A stretch of 64,000 bases of DNA. It comes from Phoronis australis. Lineage: Eukaryota; Phoronida; Phoronidae. A program made the translations under genes and the position numbers. Under the pieces are notes generated by a model. That model ran no database searches. It saw only the letters and a list, made by a program, of their open reading frames with translations, and was not told the DNA's origin. Of this stretch, positions 38,501 through 48,500 are shown one piece after another; the stretch's first letter is position 1; each line of letters opens with the position of its first letter. The DNA lies in the NCBI GenBank assembly GCA_002633005.1, contig NMRA01000596.1, positions 63,494 through 127,493 on the forward strand, written 5' to 3'.

Positions 38501-39481
38501 TTTACATTTCACCGGATTTATGGACAAACATTAATTATTCTCTTTGATATTCTTTTATTACGCTCATTCGCAAGTTTTGGATTCGATACGCATTCTTAGT
38601 GAAAACAAATAGGGATCTTTTAAGGCAACGCTTACAATTTAACGGCTACCATGAATCTCTACATGTACTTATTTCCATTCAAATTATGTCTCAATGTTAT
38701 ATACATTAGTATTGAGAAAATCTCGTTTGTCAAAGACGAGTTCATTATTAAGTTAAAACAATAGAAAGTTATAACAATTGTGAGAACAAAGGCATAAGTG
38801 TGCAAACGAATTATGTAACTTGGTTGAGTCTTTAGTGGGGACTGCTTCATGCAACCGGGCACACGGTCTGGATTTAATTTCCTAACTCAGACTCGACTCA
38901 GCCACCGACTCAAAGTCGTATCATTCGAAAACAAATTACTACATGTAAGTTTTGTCGAAGAGTGCGATGCAACGAATTAACGTTAGAGTTGAGTTTCGAG
39001 TACAAGGATCAAACTCTAATCCTCGCATTTGTTGTTAGTGATGTTTATACAGCAGTGGGCTACTGTACACTGAACTAACCATTTCACCATCGAAAAAATA
39101 AAAGTTCAAAACACATCTTTTATTTCCTCATTAAAAGGGTTTGGCCTCACCAAAATCCATATTGATCCACTTCCACGTAGCATCGTCCTCTAAAATAATG
39201 GTCGTCTCGTTGTCACGCACGTGCAGGTCGTTGAGTTCACAAATGTTAGTACTCCGGTGAAAATTAACCGACGAACAACGTCCCGTGGCACGATACTCCT
39301 TGATACACAGATGTATGCAATGTGTGCTCTTTCTGCTCTTAAAAACTTTATCGAGAAACGCTGCGTTAGTTAACCTCTTTCCGTCTTTAATTCCTGTGCT
39401 CTTGTAAAAAGTTGCTGAAGCTTCGAACGTCAAGGCAATGCCAAAAAAATATATTGAAAACACTGACAATTGTAAATGCAT
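26511..39481 (-). CDS. Gene B: secreted PAN-FN3-CNTNAP-like (fibrinogen-like) protein, 6 exons, 408 aa
   Basis: Exons in coding order are 39481-39151, 37675-37537, 32766-32603, 32056-31902, 29140-28867 and 26674-26511. They total 1,227 nt with the same phases as gene C. The domain order matches: signal peptide, four-cysteine PAN/apple module, one FN3 domain, CNTNAP-type fibrinogen-like C-terminus ending 'LGPLICTN'. It differs from gene C at 9 of about 110 residues in exon 1 and lacks one codon in exon 5, just before 'YFSWWYG'. Introns are 1,475, 4,770, 546, 2,761 and 2,192 nt; the long second intron is explained by a LINE insertion. No frameshift or stop is present, so it is probably functional. 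It is a recent duplicate of the gene at 45.6-56.2 kb. Confidence 0.88.
28376..28492. repeat. Interspersed hairpin-containing repeat, copy 2 (intron 5 of gene B)
   Basis: 'gatttattggtgt', 'ttgacaccac', 'gctgaacaga', 'cagcacctccgtctga' and 'ggtgtcag' appear in the same order as the copy at 11425-11562, with a shorter central part. No open frame. Confidence 0.65.
29465..29552. repeat. Four perfect copies of a 22-bp minisatellite, intron 4 of gene B
   Basis: The unit starting 'ctaccttaacgcctaacc' (22 bp) is repeated at 29465, 29487, 29509 and 29531 without mismatch. The matching intron of gene C lacks it. Confidence 0.95.
29868..30485. repeat. Two direct copies of a ~200-bp unit in a B-specific intron segment
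   Basis: Copy 1 (29868-30080) and copy 2 (30298-30485) share 'aagcatttatcggtaacc', 'ggaaaacaatgg', 'ataacca', 'cgcccgttgcatggatctcg' and 'ttaaacaata.cttgcgac' in the same order with moderate divergence. The roughly 1-kb stretch 29570-30575 has no counterpart in gene C. Confidence 0.7.
30977..31209. mobile_element. ACTCGAG-family inverted-repeat element, about 233 bp, intron 4 of gene B
   Basis: Terminal inverted repeats 'tctgttgttccatgctcgag' (left) and 'ctcgagcactcaacaacaga' (right) enclose a second nested inverted repeat ('gcacttgatga' near 31036 and 'tcatcaagtgc' near 31144). The interior is rich in TCGAG/CTCGAA motifs and has no open frame. Gene C carries the matching element at the equivalent intron position. 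Confidence 0.65.
33538..36412 (+). mobile_element. Decayed L1/Tx1-like LINE, reverse transcriptase fragments, intron 2 of gene B
   Basis: Plus-strand fragments appear in retrotransposon order, broken by many stops: 'MKSGKSLGSAG' (about 34255), 'MVDFEKAFDSLS' (about 34620), 'LQCSGDTVMVLDGSE' (about 34880, a damaged YxDD catalytic box), 'PLWYNSSIRIDKK' (within 35486-35968) and 'NMNTAPISQDKWISEIS' (about 35965). The element ends in an A-rich tract near 36400. It is inactive. The equivalent intron of gene C lacks it and keeps a continuous flanking sequence near 50951. Confidence 0.75.
36413..37536. other. Non-coding part of intron 2 of gene B
   Basis: Aligns in order with 50955-52077 of gene C (for example 'cttaagtactttaaggg' and 'ttaacgtgttatg'). 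No coding signal in either copy. Confidence 0.7.
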
Positions 39482-39640
39482 GATGTTCCTTCAGTGTAGC
39501 TGAAGCCGAATGACCTTTTCTGCAACCGATACCCCGGCGTCAGATCGATAATCGTTGAGACATCTCGTTCTAAACGACAATTGAAAACGCGCGCGGATGT
39601 TTAATTTGACGTCAGTGCCCCTTTGGAGAAATCATACTTA
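39482..39640 (-). promoter_or_regulatory. Conserved 5' flank of gene B (candidate promoter/5' UTR)
   Basis: About 150 bp upstream of the start codon aligns with the flank of gene C. Shared features are a 'cttcagtgtagctgaag' hairpin a few bases before the ATG, 'gatcgataatcg', 'tctcgttctaaa' and 'gcggatgttta'. B also has a perfect CRE palindrome TGACGTCA at 39607-39614, changed in C. No convincing TATA box close to the start. The transcription start is unknown. Confidence 0.4.
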
Positions 39641-39839
39641 TGACTGTTGAGCTCCCGTTAGAGAATGATAATGAAAGGCGTAATATTTGGATTCCTATAT
39701 ATTATTTTTCAATTACAAATAACTCGCTGGCTTTGTAAAAAAATCCGATTTAATTTTTTGATGTAGTTAGAAATAAGAGATCCGAGTAACAGAGTTTCCT
39801 ACATCATAGCCAAAAGAAGAGTTTTTGTTCCCCGGCAAA

Positions 39840-40080
39840 ATACCAGGTTTCATCCAAAATTCTTTAGTCGAATAACAGTCATAAAAATTTGTTCCAAAGT
39901 TTCTATTCCAAGGTGACAAAAATAACACAAATCAGAATCGATAATTGTTATTTGATTAAGAAATGTGTTAGTCGCTAATACTCTAGTGTTTCCGGAGTGC
40001 CACTGGTCATTCGGAAAACATCGATTTTTTTCGTAGCTGGAGATTGATGTTATCTGCAAACGTGTGAACTCCAGTCACAT
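39840..40080 (-). pseudogene. LINE 3'-end fragment
   Basis: The minus-strand frame contains 'NTRVLATNTFLNQITIIDSD' followed by 'CYFCHLGIETLEQIF'. This is the zinc-binding C-terminal pattern (CxxC...E.T.EH.F) typical of LINE ORF2 proteins. It is an isolated fragment just upstream of gene B. Confidence 0.5.
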
Positions 40081-40249
40081 GGCCAAACATTCCCCAATTT
40101 GGAATTCACATGACTTGCTGTATAACTGATATCCGCACACACTTGGAGATAACGTTCACTCGCAGGGCTAAAAGCTACCCAAGGCCTGTCCCCGGTCTAG
40201 AAATGAATACGAAATGAGAGAATTGATGTCGAACAAAGAATTGCAAACG

Positions 40250-40620
40250 AATATGAAATGCAGTGGATCAGCCAGGATGGAAAATCAAACACTTCTGTCC
40301 TAGGCGACAAGTATACTGTACCTCGTGTTTTAGAACAGGTACAACTACACTTCACTGATCATAAATATTGAAAGCAGTCGTTTTGTAAGTAATTCCGTGC
40401 AATATTTATGGAACAGAACACGTACATTTCATTTTTGCTTTGATCATTGTAATGCGTTGAAGTGGTTCCCAAGAGGAGTCGCTGAGCTCTTCAGCATGCA
40501 AATGTACCACTCATTGTTTTCTATCTCCTACTGATTATGCAATTTAGCATTGTAATTCAGACACATTTGCATTATTGCATTTTGATTGGCAAAGCTAACA
40601 TAAGCAGATTGTCAGGAGAT
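40250..40620. repeat. Intergenic duplicated block, copy 1 (upstream of gene B)
   Basis: Matches 63405-63760: 'cctcgtgttttagaa', 'caactacacttc.ctgatcat', 'tatggaacaga', 'gttgaagtggttcccaagag' and 'ccactcattgtttt' occur in the same order. Non-coding. Confidence 0.7.
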
Positions 40621-42599
40621 CAAACATAAGTCGGTCGTCGAGTTTCTTGTTAATAAACTCAGGGATGTCTCACGTTTTTGACTAGCAAGTCAGTCACGAG
40701 ATGTATTTCTTCCTTGTAGTTCACGACGGATCTAATGACTTAGAGGGCTAGAGGTGCCTCCTCAGGCTGGAACTGTGGCAGAAGGAAAACTAAATGACAT
40801 CTGGGGATATGCCGAAAAGTAAATCCAAGGGTCAACTAAATGGACGTACTGTTACAAGTAACGTGCTGACAAACAAACTCGCGTATTTTGGAAAGTTAAG
40901 AAACGACTATAAACTCGTATTTCACCAAAATTTGTTAATTTAGTTGTAGTTAAAATAGTCTCAGCTTGTTATTTACAGAGACGGAGAGCGTTTGTTGGTC
41001 TTGCAGAGAACTGTCTGTTCGTAAGTACTTGAAACCAGGCTCTAGTACACGCTGCCATTTTGTTCGCCGTGCATCAAGAAATAAAACCTCTTTATTTCTC
41101 AGAGCTACAGTATGCCAGTGGCATAAAATTATACACCGTGACAAGCCAATAGTCTGTAAGTTCTTTTCAAACCCAGAAATAAATATGTTTTGACTAAGAA
41201 ACAATGGGAGAATCACAAATTTTATTTTGCCGCAAGATTGCTGGAAGCGTGTGTTTCTCCGATTGAAACATCCTCACCTATATTTGATGTGGACTGACCC
41301 GGACTGCATGCGCTGTTTTTTTTTTCTCAAATGGCAGGTCTTTAGGTTAGATAATTTCATGGTGATAAGTGGTCTAAATCAAATAACGGATTTGTGAAGG
41401 ACGATTCATAGCTATGGTAGTGTCCTCCTAGTATAATCAAAATATTTGTACCCATTTCTGGGATTTTGTTAAGCAAAAGTGCCGGCTAAACGATCTTATG
41501 GGCCCTCGACACGCCGGCACATTAAGAACCAGTTCAAGATGAATGCGCAGTAAAATAGATCATATGACGTGTGTTGAAACATGGGTAGTGATTTAGTCGA
41601 GATGTGATTCGAGTGAAGTATTTTCACGAGACCGAAAACCTTTTCATACCACACATTTTGGCATTTTTCATCGTATATTTTTGCCCGGTCTCGGTTTTTT
41701 CAGCACATAAATTACCTACAGATCGAAGGAAAACAACAGCTAAGAATCGTTCGATGATCTTTAATGTCTCAAGCTTCAAACTAAAAGATAAAGATAAGAA
41801 CAAGGTATGCACGCTTTTATTATTCACCGAACTGTTTTGGACAACTGGGATTACAACGAATTCAGCTGTAAACAGGTCAACGCTAACACAAGCCATTTTG
41901 ACTCAGTCGGACGGCGGAGAGTGAGCAGACGATATTGATGAAATTGCAGAAAAGCGATTTTTGCATCACTATTTTTCTGGAAATTCATGTCGCTGTTTTA
42001 TATTGATTGATTTAATTCTTGTTTGTATCCAAAGTGGAAAACGAGTATTGTCGCCTTCCCATAGATCGAGTTCGCCGAACGAGTGACCAAGATTTCACTA
42101 GGTGATTTAGTATATCAAAAACCTTTATCGGATCATTCTTGCTTCACATAGTTGTTTTACTCAATGTTTTGATTATTACGGTGAACTTCACATTGTGAAG
42201 TATGATTACCCATTGGCGGGGTGAACTTTATCTTTCGGTTAAAGAAACACGATATTACGTCACACGAATTTCTGTCTTAATTTTTTCCGCTAACAAATTC
42301 AGTTGTTTATATTGCCAAAGTCCGTTTATATAAGGTTTTAACCCCAAAAAGATATTTCTCCTTTGTCTGTTAAGTGAGGTTCCTTGGCCCTCAGGTCTTG
42401 AATGGAAGAGAAGTGAACACCTCTCGCGCCCATTCGCAATAACAATATGTGGATAATTCGATGAATTAGTAGGTATGTGTAGTGTTTCCGTTAACAAAAG
42501 TCGTGTACTATTTGTGGTTTGTCCGTCAATAACTACAATTCTGTACATTAATATCAAGCGTGTAGAAAGCGATCGTTCATAGCCGTTATGTGTAGTTTT
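40621..42599. other. Intergenic, no recognised gene
   Basis: Short open frames on both strands (for example 42255-42557 minus, 100 codons) lack recognisable domains. Confidence 0.5.
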
Positions 42600-42960
42600 T
42601 GGTGCACACGCTAATCCTATCGCGCAGACCAGGCTTGAGTGACACTGGGCCCGCCTGTATTTTTTATGAATTGGTAGCCTTACTGTGTATACATTACAAT
42701 AAATAAGGCGTGATAAGACATCTAGATTAATTATCGATATTTCCCGACAAACATTCAGCAGTCATTGATCCGCGTGTCTATATTTATCATCGTTATCGAT
42801 TACACTGTTAACGAAAAAATCAAAACGAAATTATGTTGATGTACTCTCATTGATTACCTATTACAGAACATGCTTGATTTGAAAACAAAGGCGCTAAATA
42901 ATACCTTGAATGGCCTTGTTCTAAAGTTCGGATAGCCACTTTCAGAGCAGTGTGCATTGT
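42600..42960. repeat. Intergenic duplicated block (42.6 kb), copy 1
   Basis: Matches 62935-63258: 'ctgggcccgcctgtatt', 'tatttcccgacaaaca', 'cattgatccgcg', 'tattacagaaca' and 'gttcggatagccact' are shared in order. Non-coding. Confidence 0.7.
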
Positions 42961-43254
42961 CCTTACAAAGAGGCACTGATCCAGAAAATGGATTATAATA
43001 CGTACATGTATACATAATTATTCAGCAGTATTCGTGACCACTAAGTGTACATTGTACGTTTAATCTCAGAACGAACACTGGTCTCAAACTCCGACTTGAA
43101 CATCACTCTATCGCTCCGCCGGGATCATTCCAGTACAAATTCGTAGCTTTAACTCGAACTGTGGCATGCAATAGACATGTTCTAGCGACGTGGGGAATAC
43201 CACTTGTCGCCACATGGCGACAGCGTAGTTGGTGGAGTGAGCGTTCTGCATTTT

Positions 43255-44945
43255 ATGTTAAATAGATGATATTTCACACCATTAATTGCGACCATCACCC
43301 CGTCAACTTGTCACTGTTCTGCCGTTGTCTAAACACATTCACATAAAAATATCCAAGGTCTCGAAATGCTTGCGAAGGAAAGTGATTAGGCGGCCCTAAG
43401 GAAGTACATGTAGTGATCAGTTCAAACTGGGTTTTGCCTTGCAGTGCACTCACCACTGGAATAGTAGACTTTTCACATGGGCGCGACTCAGATTTGGTGG
43501 ACAGAAATTCAATTATTACGTCGTGGTTCGTTAATCTATAAACAGATCATGCTCGCACACAACCTGAAAAATAGGGTGCTCGAATTTTTGAGAATGTGGA
43601 CATTTTACTAAGATTCAAGGGATACATTCAGAACTATGAATTGTGCATTCACCGTATTTTGGTATTTTCTGCCTTTTAGTAGAATTTTGTCTGTTTTCTA
43701 CTTTTTTCGGAATTTTTATTTCACTGAGCCGGATCTTTTTCCCCACTTCGGCAAATGAGCGGGCTCGTTCGAGACCCCGAGCACTCCATCCGCGTGGGTG
43801 CGCGCTTGCAGAGGAGCTGATCCAACTGATGGCATCAGTGTCAACCCCTCTCAGTGTTTAAGTAGCTTAAGCTCTTAAGTTATTTTAGCATTTGAAATCG
43901 GCTGGGATCGAAATTCTGCCGCTTTTTCAGTCGCAGCACCTACCCAGGAACTTCGCAGGGCGCGGAGTCTTCTTCGCAATGCGAACATGGTGTCCTTCAT
44001 CTGTGGATATTCCAAGAGGAATGTTTTTTCCATAAGCCACTTGTACACTCCATCGCTTAGCAATGAAACTTTTTCGGCATTATGACAAGAGCAACGCGGA
44101 GCGTTGAAATGCGCCCACGAAGACACCCCAAACAGTGTGCTTCTAGGGGTCCGAGGGGTGTTTATATTTTTTATCACATAAATGGCCACTAGATGGCGCA
44201 AAATATTTTGAATCCATCCGAAAACGGGAACTTGTCATGACTTCATTAATAGAAAACTATTTATCAAATATGATAAAAATCCGTCAAGGAATTTCAAAGA
44301 AACAGAAGAAACGGAAAAAGGGGGCTATAGGCACAAAAAACATAACTCCCACTAGCAGGCGCCACAGTAGTCCAAGTCGTTGGAAAATCATCGTCAACCG
44401 TCCTCTTCACACTAAAAACATATATGCCAATTTTCACAATCATACTTAGAGTGACTTGGTTGATAGAGGGGCAGACAGTAAAAATGTCCACTAGATGTCA
44501 CAAAATACGTCAAATCATCCGAAAACAGGAACATGTCATCGATTCAATAGAAAGTTTTTTACAAAATTTCGTAAAAATCCGGAGCTTAAGTTAGAGAAAA
44601 AAGAGGAAAATGGAAAATATTAATTGCCACCTTCTCGATTTCAATTCGTGAGTGTGGATGGCCAAAGGTGCAGAAAAAAGCGCCATTCATGTCATAATGT
44701 GAGGAAGAAAAACATCTGTTTCTTTAACCAAAATTGTAGAGGGATCAAATGCTGGAGGGTATATTTAACCACACAGCAAAAATGAAGGTCCCATCAACAT
44801 GGTAACGGGATGAAAACCCTAGAGCAAGAGCCCATGCCCTATATAACAAACTCAGTGGTGTTAATTCGCAGTAGATACCCAACACCTTGTTAACCGTTAT
44901 AGGGACTATATGTCCAACAGACAAGTGCATTTTATGTTTGTCGTC
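43255..44945. repeat. Segmental duplication block downstream of gene C
   Basis: Partner of 25255-26450 in the same order and orientation, extended by about 600 bp of inserted repeat at 44050-44660. It contains 'tgatatttcacaccatt', 'gggttttgccttgcagtgca' and 'gggatcaaatgctggagggt'. Confidence 0.75.
44190..44590. repeat. Two direct copies of a ~100-bp unit about 297 bp apart
   Basis: 44190-44290 and 44488-44590 both read 'ccactagatg.c.caaaata', then 'catccgaaaac.ggaac', 'tgtcat', 'aatagaaa' and end 'aaaaatccg'. They lie in a segment (about 44050-44660) without counterpart in the otherwise similar block upstream of gene B. Confidence 0.65.
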
Positions 44946-45521
44946 GTGTTATGGTGATAATAGTATATTTGGAGCCGAGTTGTTCACTTCAACAAACTGA
45001 GTGTACAGAATGACAACAACAAAATAACAAACGGCGTCATACATTATTCGTTAGTCCATGTCCAATGCAGAAGTTGATTACAACAGGTTAATTAACGTAG
45101 TAAGTTTTCACGTGAGCAGGTGAATGAAATAGAAATCTCACTGTATTTTGGATTGTGCGACATCTACTTCGTCTTTCTGGCAGCGAGAAACGAGGCTAGA
45201 CACTCACGAGTCACTTGCGCTAAGGAATCTTCCACTATGAAACGGAAACACAAAATTCAATGTACATGTACTATCCTGGACGAGCAATCATTTCAAAGGC
45301 AGTCATTTTGTTATTGTACACTAGCAAAGTCCAGACGCACTCGCGAAAATCTTGCGTTTTGCTCGAGTGATTTTACGTGGTCTTCCGTGGTCCCCCACCT
45401 CGTCAAGAACTAAATGCGATAGGGGAAAGAGTACAATGTAGATTGAGTTATCAGTTATTATGTTCTCCTCTCCATGTTTTATTGTTTACTTTCAGATCCA
45501 TCACCCAATGGATTTTGAAGC

Positions 45522-45527
45522 TTTATT
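45522..45527 (-). terminator. Polyadenylation signal AATAAA of gene C
   Basis: AATAAA on the minus strand 27 nt beyond the stop codon, with the same flanking 'gacaactgcaataaag' as gene B. Confidence 0.65.
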
Positions 45528-45554
45528 GCAGTTGTCACACTGAGACGTGTCCGT

Positions 45555-48500
45555 TTAGTTCGTACATATGAGTGGACCCAGAGTTATTTTTGTGATTTCG
45601 TGTGATGCATTGATGTCCCCCTGATAAAATTTGATGAGCGGGAGATCATCTTTTGATACAATGTAGCCTTGGTCGACCAGCCATTCCGAAACATTGGCGT
45701 CACAGTTGCAATCCTTACCTGAAAGAAAGCGATACAAATTAGAAGAGGCTATAACAATATCAAAAATCGAAACCTTTGACAAACAGCAAAGTCGTATTCC
45801 AGCAGTCCGTTCATTTATATGTAGTGTGTTCATTCATGGCATAGTATCAGAAAGACGTGACTGTTTAAAGACACTCCAGGTTTCGTTTGTTTGCGCGCAA
45901 TTCTTCTCAGTTCATGAAAAACGACGGCCATTTTTGTGCAGTTAGAGAAATTTAAATAATCTAGGGCATTTATGATGAAAAATAAGTGTCTTACATAAAG
46001 AACGTCATTCGGCAATGATTGCGTTTTCACTAAATTGACTTTTGAACCGTTGTTTTATGAATTTTAAGACTAAAATCAAGCAGGCAGACTATCTTTATGA
46101 AACATTGCCTTCAATTTTCCAACGCTGTGTCTAAGGCTCTACGAAAGAATGTCTCCAATTTAAGGAAAACAATATAGTTTCCCCAGTAAAACAGTAAGCC
46201 ATAGAGTAGTGGACTAAAGAATAAAGACATCGAACCATGTTAGCAACGATATTAAGCGTGTCCCACGAGTTATTTGTAAGAATTTCTTGCTAGCACACGA
46301 AAGGAAACAATAGTGGCAGTTGAAACGCGACTTTCTAAAGAAAATCTACATAAACACATCTTAACATCGTTACGTTGGGATACGAAAGGGCAGTTTTAAT
46401 GACATTTAAGAGTTTAAACACAGCTTACATTATTCATCTTTATTCTAAAACATTTCCTTTTGCGCAAAAAATGAAGTTTCGAATCTTGTAGCAGTTTGCT
46501 AACCCTGGCGAATGCTGGACTCCAAACTTCAACCTACCGCTTCTGCACGAGTTGTTCTTGTTGCAATGACACCCCACGGTTGCGGCGTCCGCCCAATACT
46601 TCCGCTTCACGTTACTTCGACCATACCACCAGGAGAAGTACTTATCAACCGAGTTTTTCAACCCAAAGGAGGCGTGACAGTCTCTCTTCAAATGCTGCTT
46701 GCACTCGGTTGAAGCTTCCATCACTGCGCCTATCTGATCCATGGTTGGACCATACGTAACTTGGAACACTAATTTGGCATCTTGGGTACCTAACTTGAAC
46801 GTCATCTGTGTCTCCTGGAATAGAAATTATCGCAGCGCTTTACACATTTTTAAAGCATCCAACCAGTTTCTTACACGGTGCTTAAATCAAAGACAGAAAC
46901 GGCGAAGTCGAACTTGGTATTTAGCAGTGGCGAATATTCTGCTTGCTCCGTCTATGGAGTAATTTCACACAATTAGGATTGCTATTCAACTGTGTACAAA
47001 TTGATCTGGCTCAGTGCTGAGGGAGCCTACACAGACAATCTTGGTTGGTCATAATTTATCTTGAAAGTTCTTTACATGAAACCATTTCAATTTTTCCATG
47101 AAATCACATGAGCTACCTGGTTAAGTGGCATGACGCCGACATCCCGTTGCACCCAACTTGTTCGATTGTATACCCCAACAACAGGTTGGGAAGTTTACCC
47201 CCCCCCCCCCCGTAGCCAATTAACTCCATTCTGGTGTTGATGGTTGGAGGGCCTGCGCTCTTTTGTTTGATAATTGCTCTAATCTCCGATCAGATCGTAT
47301 CTAGCCTGACTGGGGTGGGCTAATAAAACTGAAAGTTAAGTTAAGCCAGATATTATCGCACGTTCAGCACCCCTCACGTCTGGAAAAGTTACTGAACGAC
47401 AGGACGCTGTAGTGGTGCTTTGCCCGAGTACGCGACTAGTAGTCAGATTCAAAATACGCAGAACTGCATGATGAAACTACATGTATAGTTTGATCTCACT
47501 TTTACTGGAACGTCAGAGCCAGTTAACCCCGCGTCATGTGACCTATCGGTCAGGATATAATGTTTGCGACCTTTAGGCCAGGATAACGAATGTTTCAGAT
47601 TTTTTTAATTCGCACACGTAATAACCGAGCGACAGTTCCTTGCCAAATGCTGTAGAAATTTCGCCACGGGGCTGAAATTTAGAGCCACGCGGTATTTCGA
47701 TCACGCGACTATTCGAAGACCGATTAGTGTGAACGAAATCTTTGAAAACGCAATCAAAATGTTGCAATATTCGATTAGACATGATTTAAAGATCCACGGA
47801 AAGTGACGAGGGTTCTTGGTCTAATACTTTGCAACAAATAAAAAAAATTAGGCATTTTCCGTCCTCTTTCAATGCGGACACAATTTAATTATTTCATGTT
47901 TCGTGCTCTAACACACTGTACATTACGAATTTCGCGTCTGTTGTTCTATGCTCGAACCCATAATGGCTTACGTGAATAACTGTTTGTACTTGATGACTCT
48001 GACATTAAGGTTAAAAATTGGAATCAGAACTCGAAATTCCGACTTTTACTCGAAATCCCAAAATTTTGTTCGACCTTGTAGATCTCATCTGGGTGTCATC
48101 AAGTGCGAACTTGGACTGGAAAATGCATAAGTCACAATGTACTCGAGCACATAATAGACATTCATCTTGAATTAGGACTAAACTAGAATAGAAAATGAAA
48201 ATGTCAAAAATAATTTAGAGTTCGATTTCAAGTACAAAGACTTGACTCCTGGCCCAGGTGTCTTGTGAAGTGGCTTCGCGTAGCAACGAGATGATTTAAA
48301 GTCGCCATGCATTAGCGGTATACTGATACATGTAGCAAACGTGACCTAGTCTCTCAAAAATGTTTACACTCGCGACGTGGTGTGAGCCGTTCCGACGGGA
48401 TTAAACCATCCGGGGGATAATACTGAACTGATTTGAGCTCTCTCAAACATGCAAAGTGAACTCAACTGAAGGTTTAAATTGATTATATTCGTGTTGCATG

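Noticed and set aside
42255-42557. 100-codon minus-strand frame upstream of gene B
   Set aside because: No domain, signal or conservation could be seen.
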